From Prochlorococcus sp. AG-449-G23 (GTDB lineage Bacteria; Cyanobacteriota; Cyanobacteriia; PCC-6307; Cyanobiaceae): a stretch of 64,000 nt of DNA. The notes beneath the pieces were generated by a model. That model saw only the letters and a list, made by a program, of their open reading frames with translations, ran no database searches and was not told the origin of the DNA. The first letter of the stretch is position 1. The number at the start of each line of letters is the position of its first letter. Made by a program: the position numbers and the translations under genes. The stretch lies in NCBI GenBank assembly GCA_003209585.1, contig QCQJ01000002.1, positions 62,001-126,000 on the forward strand, read 5' to 3'. This document shows, piece by piece, positions 36,853 to 47,322 of this stretch.

Positions 36853-38257
36853 GATTTTTAGCTAAAAATATTTGTTTTACTATAGATTCAAATTTTAATT
36901 TAATCTCATCTATTTCTTTCTCTAAAACGGAGCCTGAAACTATACCTGAACCGGCAGTAAATTCAATATTTTCGTCAATATACCTAGCCCCTCTAATCGC
37001 TAAAAGAAATGCAGCATTTCCTGACGCATCAACCCAACCCATTGGAGATGCATAATTTCCTCTAGGAAAAGACTCAAGAATGTTTATCCAATCCAATGCT
37101 GCATTTTTTGGGTATCCACAAACAGCCGGAGATGGATGTAAGTTTTTAAGCAATTCAAAAGGACATATATTTTCAACTTTAGAGAAAATTAGTGTCTGCA
37201 AATGAGAAATATCTCCAAATGAATTCACCTTGATATCACTTTTTTGAAAGTTTGTTATTTTTGAAACTTCTAAACATTTAATCAAATACTGTATTACATA
37301 ATTATGTTCTTTTAAGTCTTTAGGGCTTTTTAGGAGTTTCTTAAAATTTGAATTAGTAGAGATAGTTCCAGCAAGAGCCTCCAAAGTTAAATTAGGTTTA
37401 GTAAAAGAAAATAATTTTTCTGGAGATGCTCCAAACAAAATATCCTTACTATTCCTTTTCCAAACGTATCTGCATGTATTTGGTTGATTCTTTTTTAATC
37501 TTTTTAAAATTTCTACTAAATATAATTCATTTTTAATTTTTATTTTAATCCTATTTGCTAAAACTATCTTTTCGAGGATACCTTTCTCTACTAATTGAAT
37601 TCCTCTATTTACTACTTTTTTGAAATTTGTATTAGAAGTTCTTAAGGAGTGCAAGAAATCATCAATTATAGATAAATCAAAACTGGTTTTTAAGCTAGAT
37701 AATTTTATTAATTCTGAGCCAGAATTAATAACTTGATTTCTAATTGTCCATATTTCTTCAATTAATGTTCTTAATGATGATTTACCTGCAACATGACCAT
37801 TGATTCTTAACCAGCAATTCTTATCACTTTTAATAATTAATATTTTTGGTAAGATAGCTTCCAAACTTGGGACATCTGAAGATAAATTCTTATTATTCAA
37901 ATTTTCAGAAAAAGAAAATAAATAAATTATTTTTGAAAGTGCAGAATTATGTGATTCATTAGTTAAGTTAATTAAATTTTTAAAATTTTCAGAATTAAAC
38001 TCTTTCGCTAATTCAAATCTTTTTGGACCATCCAAAGTAATATATTTACATTTCTCGAAAGCAATATATGAAATGCCATCAGATTCCTCCCAAAATGAAG
38101 AAAACGAATATTTATTTATAAACAATTCATATACTTGAAATAAATCAATACAAGGAATCTCAACACAAATACTTACTAATCCAGTATTTTCCACTTTCTT
38201 ATCGAAAGAGGAAAATACATCTTTTAAAAAATCTGTTAAGTTTAAATCATTTTTCAT
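36845..38257 (-). CDS. menF: Isochorismate synthase
   Basis: Converts chorismate to isochorismate, the first step of phylloquinone synthesis for photosystem I. The 470-residue protein has the chorismate-binding domain in its C-terminal half: [35 protein letters not shown] and [14 protein letters not shown]. The N-terminal 200 residues are poorly conserved and Asn/Ser/Lys-rich. It is divergent from menA (101 bases apart) within the men cluster, which favours isochorismate synthase over anthranilate synthase component I. Confidence 0.92.
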   Translation of the reverse strand: MKNDLNLTDFLKDVFSSFDKKVENTGLVSICVEIPCIDLFQVYELFINKYSFSSFWEESDGISYIAFEKCKYITLDGPKRFELAKEFNSENFKNLINLTNESHNSALSKIIYLFSFSENLNNKNLSSDVPSLEAILPKILIIKSDKNCWLRINGHVAGKSSLRTLIEEIWTIRNQVINSGSELIKLSSLKTSFDLSIIDDFLHSLRTSNTNFKKVVNRGIQLVEKGILEKIVLANRIKIKIKNELYLVEILKRLKKNQPNTCRYVWKRNSKDILFGASPEKLFSFTKPNLTLEALAGTISTNSNFKKLLKSPKDLKEHNYVIQYLIKCLEVSKITNFQKSDIKVNSFGDISHLQTLIFSKVENICPFELLKNLHPSPAVCGYPKNAALDWINILESFPRGNYASPMGWVDASGNAAFLLAIRGARYIDENIEFTAGSGIVSGSVLEKEIDEIKLKFESIVKQIFLAKNPR

Positions 38258-38358
38258 TACTTATTGAAAATAACTAAAAATCATGCAATAAAGTAAAAAA
38301 TGTAACTCAATTTATAAACTACATTTAATAATTATCTAATTTTATGCGTTAATTAAAA

Positions 38359-39276
38359 ATGGACGAAGATAAAAAAAAATTATGGAAACAAGCAATAAAA
38401 TGGCCTCTTTATTCTGTTGCCATACTTCCGGTTTTCATAACAGGGGCTTATTTACTCAATCAATATGAAAAGGTAAAAATTTATAATTTGATTGCATTTA
38501 CTTTAGCTGCAATTTTGATATTAATTTGGGAAAATCTAACTAATGATTTATTCGACGCAGAAACAGGAATCGATGAATTTAAATTCCATTCAATTGTAAA
38601 TCTTGTAAAAAATAAAAAAATAATTTCATTTATTGCATATACATCGTTAGTTATTGGTTTATTAATAATTTCATTTATTTCATTATCAACAAGTATAAAC
38701 ATTTTAAGTTTAGTGACAGCTTGCTGCTTCTTAGGATATTTATATCAAGGTCCTCCTTTTAGATTTGGCTATCAAGGTTTAGGAGAACCACTATGCTGGC
38801 TTGCATTTGGACCTTTTGCTTACTCTGCAGTCTTAATTGCGTTAAATCCATCTAATATTTACTTCGAAGATATTCCCTGGAAAATTTCTTTATTACTTGG
38901 TTCAGGACCTTCCTTGGCAACAACTCTTGTATTATTTTGTTCTCATTTTCATCAAATTCCTGAAGATAAAAAGCATGGGAAAAATTCACCTTTAGTTCGC
39001 TTAGGGGCAAAAAAAGGTTCTCAATTTGTGCCTTGGATAATTTTTACAATATATATTTTTCAACTTTTCACTATAGTTACTGGATTTATTCCAGTGTTTT
39101 GTATTCTTTATTTGATTAGTTTTCCTCAAGCAATCAGACTTATAAATTTATTAAGATCTTCATATAAAAAACCTACTGCAATAAAAAATTGCAAATTCAT
39201 TGCAATAAAATTTCAAACTCTTAATGGAGTTGGCTTAATCACAGGATTAATATTTAATTACTTGCTTAATAAATGA
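38359..39276 (+). CDS. menA: 1,4-dihydroxy-2-naphthoate phytyltransferase
   Basis: UbiA-family membrane prenyltransferase that attaches the phytyl chain in phylloquinone synthesis. The 305-residue protein has about eight membrane helices; the first Asp-rich motif is NLTNDLFDAETGID near 53-66 and a second polar motif FHQIPEDKKHGK lies near 195-206. Overlaps menC by 4 bases, starting the menA-menC-menE operon. Phytyl rather than polyprenyl specificity is inferred from the organism. Confidence 0.93.
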   Translation: MDEDKKKLWKQAIKWPLYSVAILPVFITGAYLLNQYEKVKIYNLIAFTLAAILILIWENLTNDLFDAETGIDEFKFHSIVNLVKNKKIISFIAYTSLVIGLLIISFISLSTSINILSLVTACCFLGYLYQGPPFRFGYQGLGEPLCWLAFGPFAYSAVLIALNPSNIYFEDIPWKISLLLGSGPSLATTLVLFCSHFHQIPEDKKHGKNSPLVRLGAKKGSQFVPWIIFTIYIFQLFTIVTGFIPVFCILYLISFPQAIRLINLLRSSYKKPTAIKNCKFIAIKFQTLNGVGLITGLIFNYLLNK

Positions 39277-40238
39277 ACTTAATATTTCAAAAAAAATCTT
39301 ATGGCTTTAAGTTATCTACCAAAGTAGAAAATTCTAAAAGCACTTACCTTTCAAAATCGGGTTGGATAATTAAATTAACAAGTAATGAAAAAAAAATAGG
39401 GTTTGGAGAAGTTTCACCGCTGTATAAAGAAGACTTAAAAAAGTGTGCGAAACAACTAGATATGATCCCTGAGTATTTAGAAGTATTTAATTTATCAGAG
39501 CAAATAAATATTTTTCACCCATGCATTCAATCTGCAATAAATTCTGCATTAGCTGAGATAAATGGAAAAATAATTTTTAAAGAAAACTATGACTTTGATG
39601 AAATTGATAAAACAGCCATTCTGTTAAATCCTGAAAATGTAATTTCAGATCTAAATGAAATTAAAAAAAGACAATCTAATATTGGAAAATCAGTAACCAT
39701 AAAATGGAAAGTAGCATTAAAAAATAATCATGAGGAAGAAGCAAGTTTAGAAGAAATTTTAAGCCAAATAGGCAATAATATTAAGTTAAGAATAGATGCT
39801 AATGGTTCTTGGGGAAGAGAGATAGCTAATAGATGGGCTGATATTTTGAAGGATAACAAAAATATAGATTGGTTAGAACAACCGCTATGTGTTGATGATA
39901 TTGATGGAATGACAGAACTCAACAAAAAAATCCCTATAGCCTTAGACGAATCACTTTTAAAATTTCCAACTTTGATTAATGAGTGGAAAGGTTGGCAAAT
40001 TCGAAGGCCTTCGCAAGAAAATAATCCAGTTAAGCTTTTAAGAGAATTAGAAAATAAAAAAGCTTTAATATCTATAAGTACCTCATTTGAAACTGGTATA
40101 GGGAAGAGATGGCTTTATCATTTATCGTCTCTACAATTACGAGGACCAACTCCAAAAGTTCCTGGTTTAGCAATGAATAAATTCCCTAATTCGTTTCTAT
40201 TTTTAAATGAAGCAAAAAAGATATGGGATCTACTATGA
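39273..40238 (+). CDS. menC: o-Succinylbenzoate synthase
   Basis: Enolase-superfamily enzyme that dehydrates SHCHC to o-succinylbenzoate. In 321 residues: Lys144-x-Lys146 (TIKWK), metal ligands Asp175 (RIDANG), Glu202 (LEQP) and Asp225 (ALDES), and STSFETGIG at 269-277. The last catalytic position, normally Lys in an IKP motif, reads IRRP here (Arg244/Arg245), so a lysine-to-arginine change seems present. Overlaps menA by 4 and menE by 16 bases. Otherwise the pathway context is unambiguous. Confidence 0.92.
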   Translation: MNLIFQKKSYGFKLSTKVENSKSTYLSKSGWIIKLTSNEKKIGFGEVSPLYKEDLKKCAKQLDMIPEYLEVFNLSEQINIFHPCIQSAINSALAEINGKIIFKENYDFDEIDKTAILLNPENVISDLNEIKKRQSNIGKSVTIKWKVALKNNHEEEASLEEILSQIGNNIKLRIDANGSWGREIANRWADILKDNKNIDWLEQPLCVDDIDGMTELNKKIPIALDESLLKFPTLINEWKGWQIRRPSQENNPVKLLRELENKKALISISTSFETGIGKRWLYHLSSLQLRGPTPKVPGLAMNKFPNSFLFLNEAKKIWDLL

Positions 40239-41437
40239 AAAATAAAATTCATACTATTGAAGTTGAAAATAATGAAACTCAATCTGTAGAGAAAATTATT
40301 GAAAAAATTAAAGAGAATAAAATTATTTATGTAAAAAACAAATTTTATGAAGACAAAGATGTATTAGATTCAATTACTGAAAATGGGCCAGCAATTATCT
40401 TAAACAGTAGTGGGAGTTCTGGAAAACCGAGAAAATGTTTTCACCATTTAGATAATCTTAAATTATCTGCAGCTACATCAGGTCAATGGCTAATAGAGCA
40501 AGGATTTGAATTGCAAAACTGCTTAATTTTAAATACTTTACCCCTTAACCATATAAGTGGATTAATGCCAATTTTTAGAAGTCAAACTTGGGGATGTGAT
40601 TGCATTAATATTTCCCCGAATTTGATAAAAAAGACTCGAGAACTTTTGCTTTTTACAATTAAATCTAAAAAAAACAAAAAACACTTGATTACGTCATTAG
40701 TACCTACCCAATTACAAAGACTTTTAGCTCAAAAAGATGGAATTAGTTGGCTAAAAATTTTTGATCTAATTTGGGTAGGTGGAGCTTCAATTTCAGACGA
40801 AACTGTAGAACAATGTATACAAGAAAAAATAAAATTAGCACCTTGTTACGGCTCAACTGAAACAGCAGCAATGGTTACGAGTTTAAAACCAAAAGAATTC
40901 TTAATGGGTTTTAAAAATGTTGGAGAAATACTACCTGATACAAAAATAAGAATTAACGCACAAGGATTAATCGAGATAAAATCAGCCAGAATTGGAATCG
41001 AAATAATAGACTCTTTAAAAACTGAAAATTTCAAAAATAAAAATGGGTGGTGGCAAACCGGTGATTTAGGTGAAATTAATCAAATCAATAATTCTTTATA
41101 TTTAAACTTTCTTGGAAGAAGTGATAAAGCTTTTAATTCAGGAGGAGAAACCGTTTTTCCAGAAGTAATTGAATCTAGATTAAATGATTTCATTATGAAA
41201 GAAAATATCCCAATTAACAAATTCAATATTTCAACAGTATCTAACAAATTATGGGGAAATAAAATTAAAGTAATTGTTGAATTTAAAGAACTTACAAATA
41301 ATAAAAATATTGAAATTTCTTTAAATTTATTAAAAAAATTTTCTCAAAGTTGGCCTAAATATGAAAAGCCTGAAAAGTGGATTGTTAAAAACAAAAATAC
41401 CAGTACAGAAAAAATAAACTATAAATTTAAAAAATAA
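40223..41437 (+). CDS. menE: o-Succinylbenzoate-CoA ligase
   Basis: Adenylate-forming enzyme activating OSB with CoA. The 404-residue protein is compact for the family. The phosphate loop reads NSSGSSGKPRK (consensus TSGTTGxPK), the adenylate-binding core ACYGSTETAAMV and the WWQTGDLGE and GRSDKAFNSGGE hinge motifs follow; the final catalytic lysine lies in EKINYK. Last gene of menA-menC-menE, convergent with the DHNA-CoA thioesterase (3 bases apart). Confidence 0.93.
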   Translation: MGSTMKNKIHTIEVENNETQSVEKIIEKIKENKIIYVKNKFYEDKDVLDSITENGPAIILNSSGSSGKPRKCFHHLDNLKLSAATSGQWLIEQGFELQNCLILNTLPLNHISGLMPIFRSQTWGCDCINISPNLIKKTRELLLFTIKSKKNKKHLITSLVPTQLQRLLAQKDGISWLKIFDLIWVGGASISDETVEQCIQEKIKLAPCYGSTETAAMVTSLKPKEFLMGFKNVGEILPDTKIRINAQGLIEIKSARIGIEIIDSLKTENFKNKNGWWQTGDLGEINQINNSLYLNFLGRSDKAFNSGGETVFPEVIESRLNDFIMKENIPINKFNISTVSNKLWGNKIKVIVEFKELTNNKNIEISLNLLKKFSQSWPKYEKPEKWIVKNKNTSTEKINYKFKK

Positions 41438-41440
41438 TAA

Positions 41441-41893
<453 letters not shown>

Positions 41894-41902
41894 TTAAAGA
41901 AC

Positions 41903-43090
41903 TTATCTATCAACAGATCCCATAATGACGTCTATTGAGCCAAGGATTGCCATAATATCGGCGATCTTCGCACCTTTAAGAATATGAGGTAATATTTGCA
42001 GATTATTTAAATCAGCTGCTCTGATTTTAAATCTCCATGGGGTAACTTCATTATTTCCTTGAATAAATACACCTATTTCTCCTTTTCCGGACTCTAATCT
42101 TGTATATAATTCTCCGTTAGGAATTTTAAAAGTTGGAGCAACCTTCTTAGCTACATATTGATAGTCAATACCAAATATTTCACTCTTCTTATCTTCAGTC
42201 GCCATTCTTTGGGCTTCTAAATTTTCTGTTGGACCTCCTGGAATCATTTTGCAGGCTTGTCGAATGATGCTTAGGGATTGTCTCATCTCTTCAACTCTTA
42301 CTCGATATCTTGCATAACAATCTCCTTCTTTTTCTGAAGCAATCTGCCAATCAAAATCGTCATAACATTCATAACTATCTACTTTCCTTAAATCCCAGGA
42401 AACTCCAGAAGCTCTAAGCATTGGGCCAGACAAAGACCAATTAATTGCCTGGTCTCTTTGTATTGTTCCGAGACCTTCAATTCTTTTTCTAAAAATTGGA
42501 TTATTTGTGATTAATTTTTCGTATTCATCTATCTTAGGACCGAACCAATCGCAAAAGTCTATACATTTTTCTAACCATCCGTATGGAAGATCACATGCAA
42601 CACCACCTATCCTAAAGAAATTATTATTTATTAGCCTTTGTCCAGTAGCAGCTTCCCAAAGATCATAAATCATTTCTCTTTCTCTAAAAATATAGAAAAA
42701 TGGAGTTTGAGCTCCTACGTCTGCTAAAAAGGGACCAAGCCATAAAAGATGATTAGCAATGCGATTAAGTTCCAACATTAAAACTCTGATGTAACTAGCT
42801 CTTTTAGGAACTGGAATATTAGCTAATCTTTCAGGGGCATTTACTACAATAGCTTCATAAAACATTCCTGCTGCATAATCCATTCTGCTTACATAAGGGA
42901 CGTACATTACATTTGTCCTATTTTCAGCTATCTTTTCCATTCCCCTATGTAAATATCCAATTACTGGCTCACAATCAATGACATTCTCACCATCAAGAGT
43001 TACAACTAACCTTAAAACCCCATGCATTGAGGGGTGGTGAGGGCCAAAATTGACCACCATTGGTTCTGTTCTAGTCTCTAGCTGAGCCAT
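41903..43090 (-). CDS. ndhH: NAD(P)H-quinone oxidoreductase subunit H
   Basis: Homologue of the 49-kDa/NuoD subunit in the peripheral arm of NDH-1, near the plastoquinone site. Full-length 395 residues; [15 protein letters not shown] at about 14-28, [16 protein letters not shown], and the C-terminal [10 protein letters not shown]... [12 protein letters not shown] are conserved. Functions in respiratory and cyclic electron flow at thylakoids. Separated in the genome from ndhAIGE and ndhFD, which also occur in this window. Confidence 0.98.
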
Positions 43091-43128
43091 TCAAAATTTA
43101 ACTTCTAAATAAATCTTAGTCGAAAGTT

Positions 43129-44031
43129 ATGCAAACTGACCTATCTGATTCATCTTTTTTCAATCATAAATCAGTCATGACAGATGAGATTATGGCTTCA
43201 TTAGAGCATTACCCATTAATACATAACAATCAACTTAAAGGAATAGACGCAACTTTAGGCGGAGGCGGACACTCTTATCATTTATTGAGCAAATATTCGG
43301 ATTTAAATATAATTGGACTTGATCAAGATCCATTCGCGAGAAAATCAGCATCAAAAAAACTTGATGAATTTAAAGATAGGATTGATATAAGGGCTTCAAA
43401 TTTTGCGGATTTTGTACCAAAAGAAAAAGTTTCTTTTGTGATTGCAGATCTTGGAGTAAATAGTAACCAAATTGATGAGCCTAAAAGAGGATTTAGTTTC
43501 CAAAAAGATGGACCTCTTGATATGCGCATGAATCCTTCTCTTGAGGTTGATGCAGAGAAATTAATTAAGGCTTTAAATGAAAAAGATTTAGCTAACCTAA
43601 TTTATAAATATGGAGATGAGAGACTATCGAGAAAGATTGCTAGGAAAATAAAAATGCATTTGAAGGATAATGGGAAATATTCTGGGACAAAAGAGTTAGC
43701 TTATTCTATTGCTGGCTGCTTCCCACCAAAACAAAGATATAAAAAAATACACCCAGCAACAAGAACATTTCAAGCACTAAGAATTGCCGTTAATAAAGAA
43801 ATTGAAGTATTAGAAAAATTTTTGCAAGTTGTCCCTGAATGGCTTTTGCCAGGCGGAATTATTTCTATTATTAGTTTTCATTCCCTGGAAGATAGGTTAG
43901 TTAAAAACTATTTTAAAAATGATCAAAGACTAAAAAACCTGACAAAAAAGCCGATAACTCCTTCCGAGCAAGAAGTCGAACTAAATAAAAGAGCTAGAAG
44001 TGCAAAATTAAGAATTGCTCAATTAAAATAA
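43129..44031 (+). CDS. rsmH: 16S rRNA (cytosine-1402 N4)-methyltransferase RsmH
   Basis: Methylates C1402 of 16S rRNA using S-adenosylmethionine. The 300-residue protein has the N-terminal HKSVMTDEI, DATLGGGGHSYHLL SAM-binding loop, IIGLDQDPFA, the VNKEIEVLE segment and IISFHSLEDRLVKNYF near the C-terminus. Divergent from ndhH (38 bases between) and convergent with the nifS-like gene (14 bases). Here it is apart from the division/cell wall cluster where it often occurs. Confidence 0.97.
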   Translation: MQTDLSDSSFFNHKSVMTDEIMASLEHYPLIHNNQLKGIDATLGGGGHSYHLLSKYSDLNIIGLDQDPFARKSASKKLDEFKDRIDIRASNFADFVPKEKVSFVIADLGVNSNQIDEPKRGFSFQKDGPLDMRMNPSLEVDAEKLIKALNEKDLANLIYKYGDERLSRKIARKIKMHLKDNGKYSGTKELAYSIAGCFPPKQRYKKIHPATRTFQALRIAVNKEIEVLEKFLQVVPEWLLPGGIISIISFHSLEDRLVKNYFKNDQRLKNLTKKPITPSEQEVELNKRARSAKLRIAQLK

Positions 44032-44045
44032 GGAGCCAATAATTT

Positions 44046-45191
44046 CTAACGTAATGATTTGATTGTATATGTAAGAATTTGTATTGCTTGTTTTATATCT
44101 TTTAAATTAGTGCTTAATCCAATACTTAATCTTATTGAAGATTCTGCTTCTTTAAAAGATCTACCTAAGGCTAGTAAAACATGAGATGGTTCACCATTAC
44201 TGCATGCAGATCCACTAGAACAAATTATTTTAGATTTTAAAAGTTTGTGAAACTTTGCGCCGTTTAAATCCAATATAGTCAAATTTAAATTGTGAGGTAA
44301 TCTTTTTTCTATTGAGCCATTAATTAATAAACCAGAATTATTTTCTAACAAACCCTCTAAAAGGTTATTTCTGTACAAAAGTAATTTCTTAGCATTATTT
44401 TTCTGATTAAAAACTGCTATCTCTATTGCCTTAGCAAAGCCAACTACTAACGGAAGAGGTAATGTACCAGACCTGAGACCATATTCCTGACCTCCTCCAA
44501 CAATTAAAGGCTCAAGATTAATTTCTTCATCAATCAAAAGAAGTCCTATCCCTTTAGGACCATATATTTTGTGAGAACTCATCGTTATCATATTTACATC
44601 TGATAAAAGATTGTCTAACTCGATATAACCTAAACATTGTGCGAAATCAGAGTGAAAAGTTATTCCTCTCGATTTACATATCTTTGAAATATTATCTACT
44701 GGCTGAATAACTCCTATTTCGTTATTTGCCAACATGACACTAACCAGAAATGTATCTTCTCTTATGTTTTTTTTGAATTGTCCTTCTGAAATTAAGCCAT
44801 CTTTCTCAGGATTAATTTCTGAAACCATAAATCCCTCTTTTTTTAGTTGGTTTAGGGGCTCTAAAACAGCTTTATGCTCTGTTTTTAAGGTAATAATATG
44901 CCCATAATTTCCAGTTTTTTTATAGTAATTTCTAGCAAAACCTAATAAAGCTAAGTTATTAGATTCAGTTGCCCCGCTTGTAAAAATAACTTTTTTATTC
45001 TTAAGAAATAAATTTTGTTCTATTTTTTCTCTTGAGGCTTCCAATATAGCGCTTGCGTTAATCCCCGCCAAATTAGATTTGCTTGCAGGGTTAGAAAATA
45101 TCTCACTCCAAAAAGGTTTCATAGAATCAACAACATCTTTAGAGCAAGGAGTCGAAGATTGATAGTCTAGTAGTATGGGTGTTGATAGCAT
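44046..45191 (-). CDS. Cysteine desulfurase (NifS/IscS family)
   Basis: PLP enzyme that takes sulfur from cysteine for Fe-S cluster and thio-cofactor assembly. In 381 residues: ATES at 74-77, His106 stacking on PLP, PLP Lys208 in SSHKIYGPKG, and persulfide-forming Cys330 in SSGSACSNGEPSH, the longer, mobile loop of the class I (IscS/NifS) type. No iscU or other suf/isc gene is adjacent; neighbours are rsmH and the Rre1-like regulator. Confidence 0.92.
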   Translation of the reverse strand: MLSTPILLDYQSSTPCSKDVVDSMKPFWSEIFSNPASKSNLAGINASAILEASREKIEQNLFLKNKKVIFTSGATESNNLALLGFARNYYKKTGNYGHIITLKTEHKAVLEPLNQLKKEGFMVSEINPEKDGLISEGQFKKNIREDTFLVSVMLANNEIGVIQPVDNISKICKSRGITFHSDFAQCLGYIELDNLLSDVNMITMSSHKIYGPKGIGLLLIDEEINLEPLIVGGGQEYGLRSGTLPLPLVVGFAKAIEIAVFNQKNNAKKLLLYRNNLLEGLLENNSGLLINGSIEKRLPHNLNLTILDLNGAKFHKLLKSKIICSSGSACSNGEPSHVLLALGRSFKEAESSIRLSIGLSTNLKDIKQAIQILTYTIKSLR

Positions 45192-45249
45192 TATGTTTAG
45201 TATATAAAATTCTTTTATTACTAGAAAATCAAATTAAAGAATTTAAAAA

Positions 45250-45978
45250 ATGAATGAAATTAATCAAATAAATAATGAACCGGTAAGAAAATCAAGAATT
45301 TTATTAGTTGATGATGAGCCTGGTTTAAGAACAGCTGTTAAAACATTTCTAGAAGATGAAGGCTTTGAAATATTTATTGCAGTTGATGGAGAGGATGGTT
45401 GGGAAAAAGCTCAAACAGTTTTCCCCGATCTGATAATTAGCGATGTTATGATGCCCCGAGCCAACGGTTATGCTTTATTAGAAAAAATTAGAGAGGATGA
45501 AAAATTAGGAGGAACTCCAGTTATTTTCCTAACTGCAAAAGGAATGACTCTAGACAGAACCGAAGGTTATCTTGCTGGAGTTGATGATTATATTTCCAAA
45601 CCTTTCGACCCTGATGAATTAGCTGCAAGAGTTAAAAATGTAATCAACAGACAAGAACGTTTACTAAAAGAAGCAGCACGATTCGCAGATATTGATGTAA
45701 GCAAAATGGCGAAACAAATTACTGAAATAAAATCAATGCTCACAGACCAAAACCAGACTAATCCAGAAAATAAAATAAATCTTCCTAGTTTTACTCCAAG
45801 AGAAGCAAGTGTACTTCAACTAGTAGCAGAGGGTCTGATGAACAAGGAAATTGCAAGACAGCTTGAAACATCTATTAGAAATGTTGAGAAATATGTAAGT
45901 AGACTTTTTATCAAAACAGGTACATCTAGCCGAACCGAATTAGTTCGTTATGCACTTGAAAATCATTTAGTAAAATAA
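45250..45978 (+). CDS. NarL/LuxR-type response regulator, Rre1/Ycf29-like
   Basis: Two-component regulator of 242 residues. Receiver domain: acidic pair Asp21-Asp22, phospho-acceptor Asp65 in IISDVMMPR, Thr95 in FLTAK and Lys117 in SKPFDP. A charged linker (about 140-175) joins it to a LuxR-type HTH (FTPREASVLQLVAEGLMNKEIA...). This arrangement and the receiver resemble the Rre1/Ycf29 regulator conserved in cyanobacteria and red-algal plastids, which works in stress signalling with Hik34/Hik2-type kinases. No kinase gene is nearby. Convergent with chlM, 4 bases apart. Confidence 0.85.
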   Translation: MNEINQINNEPVRKSRILLVDDEPGLRTAVKTFLEDEGFEIFIAVDGEDGWEKAQTVFPDLIISDVMMPRANGYALLEKIREDEKLGGTPVIFLTAKGMTLDRTEGYLAGVDDYISKPFDPDELAARVKNVINRQERLLKEAARFADIDVSKMAKQITEIKSMLTDQNQTNPENKINLPSFTPREASVLQLVAEGLMNKEIARQLETSIRNVEKYVSRLFIKTGTSSRTELVRYALENHLVK

Positions 45979-45982
45979 ATTA

Positions 45983-46681
45983 TTAAATTTTTTCGAATTC
46001 AATTAGTTTTGAAAAATAAAAAGGAGCTTGATTTAATTTCTTTTTAACAACTTTAAATCCCCTTTCTTTAGCAGCATTAATAATGCCCTTTTCTTTCAAT
46101 GTATATGCTCTTGTAGTTTTACTTGGTCCAGGAAATAATTTACCAATATTTTTTAGAACAGCAAGAACAGGAGTATAAGGCGCAAAGCTAACGATTAGTT
46201 TTTCTTTGCTTAAGTCGCATAAATGTTGGACCATTTCTTCTGCTACCGGTTGAGGATAATGAATAAATACATCCAAACAAACTACAACATCAAATAATCC
46301 TTTTAATTTTTCCAGATCACAGACTTCATATTTGATTTTAACTTGATTCAAACCTAATTCATTAATGCGTTTTTTTGTTTCTTTAATCATTTCAGAAGAA
46401 ATATCGCTTACCTGCAGTTCTTTTATACCAAGTCTTAGTAAAGGTATGGAGAGACTTCCTACACCACATCCTGCATCACAATAACTTTTTGTTAATAGTT
46501 CAGGATAATTTTTGATGTATGAGACTACATCATCTACAGTTTTCTGATGTCCTTTCCTAATATTTTTCTGCACTGTATTAATTTCATCAGATTTGCTATA
46601 AATTTTATTCCATCTTTCAAAGCCAGTACCATTAAAATACTCCTTAACTTCACTTTTTTCGATAATCTTATTTGACGTCAT
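45983..46681 (-). CDS. chlM: Mg-protoporphyrin IX O-methyltransferase
   Basis: SAM-dependent enzyme that methylates Mg-protoporphyrin IX in chlorophyll synthesis. The 232-residue protein has an N-terminal YFNGTGFERWNKIYS typical of ChlM/BchM, the SAM loop DAGCGVGSLSIPL at about 69-81, VSDISSEMI and the late segment SFAPYTPVL. Associated with thylakoid membranes in cyanobacteria. A TATAAT on its strand at 46749-46744 could be its promoter. Confidence 0.96.
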   Translation of the reverse strand: MTSNKIIEKSEVKEYFNGTGFERWNKIYSKSDEINTVQKNIRKGHQKTVDDVVSYIKNYPELLTKSYCDAGCGVGSLSIPLLRLGIKELQVSDISSEMIKETKKRINELGLNQVKIKYEVCDLEKLKGLFDVVVCLDVFIHYPQPVAEEMVQHLCDLSKEKLIVSFAPYTPVLAVLKNIGKLFPGPSKTTRAYTLKEKGIINAAKERGFKVVKKKLNQAPFYFSKLIEFEKI

Positions 46682-46743
46682 AATATTCTATGAAAATTTC
46701 TTCTTTTTATACTAACTAACTGGCGCCAAATTCATTGCACGCC

Positions 46744-46749
46744 ATTATA
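46744..46749 (-). promoter_or_regulatory. Putative -10 of chlM with downstream GC-rich palindrome
   Basis: On the chlM strand a perfect TATAAT lies 63 bases before the start. Between it and chlM is the 8-base palindrome TGGCGCCA (46721-46728), and TGGCG pairs again with CGCCA at 46740-46744. These GC-rich bases stand out in an AT-rich spacer shared with purE and could be an operator or leader hairpin. No -35 seen. Confidence 0.3.
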
Positions 46750-46770
46750 GGAAAGAATTGATTTGTTATT

Positions 46771-47307
46771 TTGTCAGAATTGAATTCTAAAGAAATTTAT
46801 AAAATTGCTGTCGTAATGGGTAGTGATTCAGATCTAAAAACATTGAAGCCAGCCATTGACATTTTAAGAGAATTTGAAATAAAAACTGAAGTTTGTATAC
46901 TTTCTGCCCATCGAACACCTATTGAAATGATGGAATATGCAAAAAATGCAGAATCAGAAAACATAAAAGTAATAATTGCCGGAGCTGGTGGTGCTGCTCA
47001 TCTTCCAGGAATGCTAGCATCCATAACTTGCATTCCTGTAATTGGAGTACCAGTAGAGAGTAAGACACTTAAGGGGATTGACTCTCTTTTATCAATCGTT
47101 CAAATGCCCGCTGGGATTCCAGTTGCAACAGTTGCAATAAATGGAAGTCAGAATGCTGGATTATTGGCAATAGAGATGATCAGTTTATTTGATGAATCCA
47201 TAAAGAAAAATTTAAAAGAATTCAGAGAAAATCTTCATACACAGGTAAGAACAAAAAATAGTAAGTTATCAACTATTGGACCTGACAATTATCTTCAAAA
47301 TAAATGA
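46771..47307 (+). CDS. purE: N5-carboxyaminoimidazole ribonucleotide mutase
   Basis: Purine synthesis enzyme converting N5-CAIR to CAIR. TTG start at 46771 gives 178 residues; the active-site loop VVMGSDSDLKTL at about 15-26, SAHRTP (His50 region) and AGAGGAAHLPGM are intact. The C-terminus (about 155-178) is longer than in E. coli. Divergent from chlM and convergent with cysC. Confidence 0.95.
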   Translation: MSELNSKEIYKIAVVMGSDSDLKTLKPAIDILREFEIKTEVCILSAHRTPIEMMEYAKNAESENIKVIIAGAGGAAHLPGMLASITCIPVIGVPVESKTLKGIDSLLSIVQMPAGIPVATVAINGSQNAGLLAIEMISLFDESIKKNLKEFRENLHTQVRTKNSKLSTIGPDNYLQNK

Positions 47308-47322
47308 ACTAATATTTTTCTA

